Part shown: positions 59,596 through 64,000 of the stretch, piece after piece
How the letters are laid out: each line of letters starts with the position of its first letter
Position numbering within the stretch: the first letter of the stretch is position 1
Assembly (NCBI GenBank): GCA_049970095.1
Contig: JBMFNP010000003.1
Span: 1 to 64,000, forward strand
Direction: 5' to 3'
Source of the DNA: SKW197 sp049970095
GTDB taxonomy: Archaea; Thermoplasmatota; Thermoplasmata; Lutacidiplasmatales; SKW197
Length of the DNA: 64,000 nucleotides
Made by a program: the position numbers and the translations under genes
The notes under the pieces: model-generated
Told to the model about the DNA's origin: nothing
The model's input: the letters and a program-made list of their open reading frames with translations, nothing else
Databases searched by the model: none

Positions 59596-61047
59596 ATGAC
59601 ACTGATGGATTTCGGAAATGAAAACAAAAAGTTAGGAGTTTCTTCCCTCCAGCCAATTCTCTACCAAAGCACAAAGAATTTACGGAGTGCAAAACCCCGA
59701 ATTCCAGAGAAAGGCAGGGTGAGGTTTGTGCATCTCGCTGACCTGCATCTCGGAAGTTTTAGGATTGAGAGAAAAGAACTACAGCAGATTCCGCTCAGAA
59801 TATTCAGAATGGTGATAGAATTCTGCAAAAAATTCAATGTAGATTTTGTGGTGATAGCTGGGGATCTCTTTGACTCAAATGTAACAAGTATTGAGTGTTT
59901 AAAGGAAACTGGAAGAATCCTTGCAGATGCAAAGGAGCATGGAATTAGGGTTTATTCAGTTCCTGGCTCACATGATGCAAGTCCGACGCACAGCGCATAC
60001 ATAGATGTGCTTGCCTCCGCAAATCTTATTCAGATTGTGGAAAAACTGGTACAAAATGAGGAAGGAAAAATTCAGATTAAGCCAGTACAGGATAAAACAG
60101 GAATTAATATTGTAGGGTTAGGAGGATTGAAGAGAGGAAATGAAATTGAATATTATAAAAACCTTGATTATGACACAATTGAAAAAATTCCTAAACCCAG
60201 AATTTTCATAATGCATTCCACAATTACTGAATTCCGCCCTGATTTTTTGAGGGAAGAACAAGGAATTCCGCTCTCACTTATTCCCAGAGATTTCAGTTAT
60301 TATGCATGCGGACATGTGCACCAGAGACTACAGCAATTATGCGATGGCTACGGAATCTTTGTGTATCCAGGCCAGTTATTTGCAGCAACTATAAGGGACT
60401 TTGAGCACTGTACAAACTCCCTGCCCGGGTTTTACCTTGTAGATTTTGATGAACACATGCAAGTTTCAGAGCAATCCATTACTTTTGTGGATGTGTACTC
60501 CCTTCAAACCCTTGTAGGCGAACCTGAAAACATGATCCCTGATGTGCTGTTTGCAAAAATCTCATTTGAAGAATTTTCTCCCTCTGAACTGGAATACAAA
60601 CTGAAAAACATACTGAAAAACTCGCTAAAAAGTCAGGGTTTGCAAAATTGTATTCTTCTTCTCAAGATGGAAGGAAAATTGAGGGAAGGAAGGCGGTGTG
60701 AGATTAGATGGCAGGAACTTGCGAAGGATTGCATAGAAAGCGGGGCTGTTGAGGTTTTTTTCAATAAAGAGAAAATTGAGGAAAAGGAAGTTGGCATGGA
60801 GATTATTCATGGAGAAACTACAGAAGAAATTGAGAGAAATACGATGATAGAATTTTTCCTGAAACGCGAAGGTGCATCTAACAGAGAGGCAGCGTTGGAA
60901 AAGGCTGAAAAAGCAATGGAACTCCTGCCAATACTTGCGAAGATACAGGAAGAGGGTGAAAAAAATGATGTGTATATTAATAGGATCTATGAGGAAGTGA
61001 TAGAATGCCTAGAAAGGAGGAGTGCGAATGCTGATAAAACGCATTGA
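59596..61047 (+). CDS. mre11: DNA double-strand break repair nuclease Mre11
   Basis: 483 aa. Manganese phosphoesterase motifs in order: HLADLHLGSF (D-x-H), IAGDLFDSNV, PGSHDASPTHSA (the H-D pair), FIMHSTITEF and YYACGHVHQRL. A capping domain and a Rad50-binding C-terminal part follow. With Rad50 it trims and tethers DNA ends. An N-terminal extension of about 50 aa before the first motif (MTLMDFGNENKK...) is longer than in most archaeal Mre11 proteins. It overlaps rad50 by 20 nt. Confidence 0.93.
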   Translation: MTLMDFGNENKKLGVSSLQPILYQSTKNLRSAKPRIPEKGRVRFVHLADLHLGSFRIERKELQQIPLRIFRMVIEFCKKFNVDFVVIAGDLFDSNVTSIECLKETGRILADAKEHGIRVYSVPGSHDASPTHSAYIDVLASANLIQIVEKLVQNEEGKIQIKPVQDKTGINIVGLGGLKRGNEIEYYKNLDYDTIEKIPKPRIFIMHSTITEFRPDFLREEQGIPLSLIPRDFSYYACGHVHQRLQQLCDGYGIFVYPGQLFAATIRDFEHCTNSLPGFYLVDFDEHMQVSEQSITFVDVYSLQTLVGEPENMIPDVLFAKISFEEFSPSELEYKLKNILKNSLKSQGLQNCILLLKMEGKLREGRRCEIRWQELAKDCIESGAVEVFFNKEKIEEKEVGMEIIHGETTEEIERNTMIEFFLKREGASNREAALEKAEKAMELLPILAKIQEEGEKNDVYINRIYEEVIECLERRSANADKTH

Positions 61048-63484
61048 ACTTGAGAATATCCGAAGCTACATCCGTGAAGAAATTAATTTTGACAGTGGGC
61101 TTCTGTTTATTGAGGGAGACATAGGTGCGGGGAAAACCACGATTTTGATGGCAATAAAATTTGCACTTTTTGGTGGTGGGAAGGAGAGTGGTATTAAGTA
61201 TGGAGAGATGCTGAGGGAAGGTGCCAGGGAGGGAAGAGTGAAACTTTACTTTACCCTTGATGGAAAAGAATATGCAATTGAACGCAAACTTAAGAGAGAA
61301 AAGGAAAAAATTGAACAAGATAAGGATGTGAAGATTGAGATGGAAGGGGGTTATCGCTACCTTTCTCCAAAAGGAGCAGATGAAGAAATAATGAAAATCA
61401 TAGGAATGAAGAAGGGTGCTGGAGAGAAGAAGGGAATATTTGCAAAAATGTATGAGTTTGCGCTTTATGTTCCGCAGGAGAGCATGAAAGAAATAATTGC
61501 ACCAGGTAGTGAGATCAGTGAAAAAAAGCGGGAGACGATTTCAAAGATTTTCGGGTGCGATGCCTATAAGAGGGCAGAAAAGAACGCCTCGGAAGTCGGG
61601 GAAAGAATGAAACAAAAGATCAGTGTGCTGATGGCACAACTTGGAGAAAACTATGTGGAATTAGAGAGACGCAGGGACGCAATGGAAAAGGAACGCAAAG
61701 AGAGAGAGGAGAAACAAAAGCAGGTAGAGCTTACCAAAAAAAGGATAGAAGTCATAGAGAAGGAATGCGAAGAACTAGGAAAAAATCTTAAGAAATATGA
61801 GGAAGAGAAAAGAAAAATTGAGAAACTTGAGAGAGAAAAAAGTGTTCAGGAGACCCGAAAGAGGTCTAGGCTGGATGAAATGGAAAATGAAAAGAAGGAG
61901 ATTTCTGAACTTGAAATGAAAATTGAAGAGGCAAAAAGAAACCTGGAAGTAGTGGAACCTCGGTACAGAGAATACGAGGCACTTAAGCACACCATGGAGG
62001 AGGAGAATAAGAAAAGAGAGAACTACCAAGAAATTAAGGAAGAATTTCTTCAAAAAAAGGGAAAACTTGAAGGGATAAAAAAAGAGATTGGGAAGGAGGA
62101 TGAGCTCAGGAAAAGAATGGAGGAAATCGGAAATGTGGCAGAGGAACTGGATTCCCTGAGAAAAGAAAAGGAGAAAAACACTACTGATATTGCCAAGATA
62201 TCAAAAGAGATAGAAAAACTTCAGGAAAAAGTTGCCAAGAATGAAAAGGAGAAAAAGGATTTTGCGGACCTTACAGGTAAGAAATACTGCCCGAAATGCA
62301 GACAGGAACTCAGCAGAGAGCATGTTGAAAAAATTATTGCAGAACTGGAGGAAGAAATTGCGAAGGAAAAAGAGGAAATTGCAGAAAAAAATAGCGAGAT
62401 AGAGAAACTAAAGGCAAGGAAGGGCTATCTTGAAAATGCTATAAAAGAGAAACAGAAGTTGGAGAAGGAATATAATGAAATTCAACGCATGCTGGACGAA
62501 ATTGTGAAAAAAAAGGAAGATGCTGATATCCTTGAAAGAGAGATTGAGAATCTTGCAGGAGAAATGATGGAGACAGGATATGATGAGGAGAGATTCAGAG
62601 AAATTGAGAAAAAAATTAAAGAAATGCAAGGGGTGGAAGAGAAATACACAAAGTTTTCTACGGAACTTCAGGGGATGAATGCAAGGTGCAAGAAATTGAA
62701 AGAAAATCTTGAGTTGCGGGAAACTGAACTCAAGGAAATTGAAGAGAAAATTGTGGAGATTGGCAAAGAGCTGGAGCAAACAACTTATGATGAAAAAGAG
62801 TACAATAAATTGAAGGAAAAGCAGAGTGAAAAGCTCAAAGAACTTGGAGAAAGCAAAGGAGAACTGAAAGGGATTTTAGAAAGTATTAAAAAGAGTGAAG
62901 GAATTATTGCAGACCTTGAGCGCCAGATTAAAGAATTAGAAGAGTGCAGGGCAATGGTGGAGAAACTGAAGGATTATCAGAAATTTCTTGAAAATCTGGG
63001 AGAGGCTTACCATAAGGTTGCTGAGAATGTACTCAGGGATGCAAGGTACAATTTAGAGAGGGAAATCAACAGCTGGCTAACAACACTGCTTGGTGAGGAA
63101 AGAGAGATTGAGAGCGTCACCCTAGATGAGAATTTTAACCCTGAGCAGCATGTTGGTAGTGGTTATATCCGCCCTGTAGCAAACCTGAGCGGAGGGGAAG
63201 GCACAGCACTCTCCTTCGCATACCGCCTCGCACTTAACAGACTACTTTCAAAAAATTATCTTGGTAGAAGTGCCTTGCTGATTCTGGATGAGCCCACAGA
63301 CGGATTCTCCAGTGAGCAGATAAATGCCCTGAAAGACCTGCTACAGAAATTGAAGATGGAGGGCACACATAGCCAGATTATTGTAGTCTCACATGAAAGG
63401 GAGCTGGAGGGAGCAGCAGATATTGTTTATGAAGTAGTGAAAGGGAGGGATGGAACTAAAGTACACCGGGTAGAGAGGATGTAA
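61028..63484 (+). CDS. rad50: DNA double-strand break repair ATPase Rad50
   Basis: 818 aa. SMC-like. Walker A GDIGAGKT (30-37) and a long coiled coil interrupted near 420 by the zinc hook CPKC (YCPKCRQELSREH) are present. The C-terminal signature is LSGGEGTALSFAYRLALNRLL, followed by Walker B ALLILDEPTDGF and a His switch (VVSHERELE). The start at 61028 lies 7 nt after GGAGG; a GTG at 61022 is a weaker candidate. The gene is co-translated with mre11, and xseA starts two bases after its stop. Confidence 0.96.
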   Translation: MLIKRIELENIRSYIREEINFDSGLLFIEGDIGAGKTTILMAIKFALFGGGKESGIKYGEMLREGAREGRVKLYFTLDGKEYAIERKLKREKEKIEQDKDVKIEMEGGYRYLSPKGADEEIMKIIGMKKGAGEKKGIFAKMYEFALYVPQESMKEIIAPGSEISEKKRETISKIFGCDAYKRAEKNASEVGERMKQKISVLMAQLGENYVELERRRDAMEKERKEREEKQKQVELTKKRIEVIEKECEELGKNLKKYEEEKRKIEKLEREKSVQETRKRSRLDEMENEKKEISELEMKIEEAKRNLEVVEPRYREYEALKHTMEEENKKRENYQEIKEEFLQKKGKLEGIKKEIGKEDELRKRMEEIGNVAEELDSLRKEKEKNTTDIAKISKEIEKLQEKVAKNEKEKKDFADLTGKKYCPKCRQELSREHVEKIIAELEEEIAKEKEEIAEKNSEIEKLKARKGYLENAIKEKQKLEKEYNEIQRMLDEIVKKKEDADILEREIENLAGEMMETGYDEERFREIEKKIKEMQGVEEKYTKFSTELQGMNARCKKLKENLELRETELKEIEEKIVEIGKELEQTTYDEKEYNKLKEKQSEKLKELGESKGELKGILESIKKSEGIIADLERQIKELEECRAMVEKLKDYQKFLENLGEAYHKVAENVLRDARYNLEREINSWLTTLLGEEREIESVTLDENFNPEQHVGSGYIRPVANLSGGEGTALSFAYRLALNRLLSKNYLGRSALLILDEPTDGFSSEQINALKDLLQKLKMEGTHSQIIVVSHERELEGAADIVYEVVKGRDGTKVHRVERM

Positions 63485-63485
63485 A

Positions 63486-64000
63486 ATGGAGCAACCAAAA
63501 ATCTATACGGTCACTGAACTCTGTTCAAGAATAAAGGAGCATCTGAAAGGGGAGCCAGAACTCAGAAATATTTACATAAGGGGAGAGATAAGCAATCTTG
63601 CAATTTCACAGGAAAGGGCATACTTTGCATTGAAAGATGCTGTATCAAAAATAAATGTGGTAATGTTTTCCCTGCCTCCTGGTGCGGAACAGCAACTCAA
63701 GGAGGGCATCACAGTAGTGGTGCATGGAAAAATCGATTTTTATCAGCGAGATGGAAAACTAAATTTAATTGCAGATATATTTTATCCAGTTGGGCAGGGA
63801 GATGTTTATCTCAAACTTGAAATGCTGAAGGAAAAATTGAAAGCAGAGGGAATTTTTGCACTAGAAGCAAAAAGAAAAATCCCAAAATATATATTTAGCG
63901 TTGGAATTGCCACATCTCTCCAGGGCGCAGTTGTGCATGATATTCTGCATGCGCTTGCAATGAGTAGGGGTATGGAAATTTTTGTGATTGATACCCAGGT
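63486..64000 (+). CDS. xseA: Exodeoxyribonuclease VII large subunit (partial)
   Basis: The first 171 codons are in the window and the gene runs off the end. It starts MEQPKIYTVTELCSRIKEHL, then has the N-terminal OB fold typical of XseA (YIRGEISNLAISQERAYFALKD, VVVHGKIDFYQRDGKLNLIA) and the start of the catalytic domain (LKAEGIFALEAKRKIPKY, VGIATSLQGAVVHDIL). Bacterial ExoVII degrades single-stranded DNA from both ends. It is uncommon in archaea, and here it directly follows mre11-rad50, where many archaea have herA-nurA. The small subunit gene would be expected just beyond the window. Confidence 0.88.
   Translation, partial: MEQPKIYTVTELCSRIKEHLKGEPELRNIYIRGEISNLAISQERAYFALKDAVSKINVVMFSLPPGAEQQLKEGITVVVHGKIDFYQRDGKLNLIADIFYPVGQGDVYLKLEMLKEKLKAEGIFALEAKRKIPKYIFSVGIATSLQGAVVHDILHALAMSRGMEIFVIDTQ

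Noticed and set aside
1..64000. tRNA, rRNA or CRISPR arrays
   Set aside because: Intergenic gaps were read for cloverleaf-like arms, conserved tRNA boxes and regularly spaced repeats. None was found; most gaps are under 150 bp.

Overview
The window is archaeal chromosomal DNA. The evidence is topoisomerase VI subunit B, an LSm - L37e - purF cluster, archaeosine-pathway genes (QueD, QueE, RaSEA), a CTP-type riboflavin kinase with a winged-helix domain, PyrI with PyrB, and ADP-forming acetyl-CoA synthetase. Many start codons lie about 27 nt downstream of a TATA box, which points to leaderless mRNAs. An alkyltransferase-endonuclease V fusion, previously characterised in Ferroplasma, together with the overall gene mix suggests an uncultured member of the Thermoplasmatota (Euryarchaeota). 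Ferredoxin-fused EtfA, EtfB, an acyl-CoA dehydrogenase and the acetyl-CoA synthetase suggest an anaerobic organism that degrades organic acids or peptides. The lineage and lifestyle are inferences.

Layout. 1-8.0 kb: DNA repair fusion, pyrBI, a small membrane protein with two KaiC-like ATPases, a flippase, a RecB-like nuclease, and a PIN-domain gene pair. 8.03-8.23 kb: a short element with perfect 16-bp terminal inverted repeats (MITE-like). 8.3-14.3 kb: endonuclease IV-like protein, glycosyltransferase, acyl-CoA dehydrogenase, etfBA and aspartate dehydrogenase. 14.3-28.3 kb: large surface proteins (propeller/kelch/Ig-like), argF, M20 peptidase, RaSEA, riboflavin kinase and a PrsW-like protease.

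28.3-33.4 kb, minus strand: the most striking region. Four tightly packed genes encode the parts of a ubiquitin-like conjugation cycle. They are a zinc-ribbon/DUF835/ubiquitin-like fusion ending in Gly-Gly plus a five-residue tail, an E2-like protein, a JAMM isopeptidase whose catalytic motif closely resembles Rpn11/CSN5 and which carries a coiled coil of about 600 residues, and an E1-like activating enzyme. The Ubl fusion has an internal ATG preceded by a Shine-Dalgarno-like sequence exactly at the start of the Ubl domain, so a free Ubl could also be made.

33.5-40.3 kb: a hexapeptide acyltransferase, then three membrane-anchored proteins with OB-like repeats and a TctA-like membrane protein; the first OB protein contains a nearly perfect 606-bp duplication. 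40.3-51.0 kb, minus strand: CitG-like protein, possible SecB-fold protein, secreted phosphoesterase, then the run LSm - L37e - purF - asparagine synthetase-like - top6B - acdA - acdB. 51.2-64 kb: queD-queE, sugar-nucleotide epimerase, two TPR proteins, a NosD-like surface protein with a PGF-CTERM-like tail, and mre11-rad50 followed by a bacterial-type exonuclease VII large subunit cut by the window edge. No rRNA, tRNA or CRISPR array was seen.
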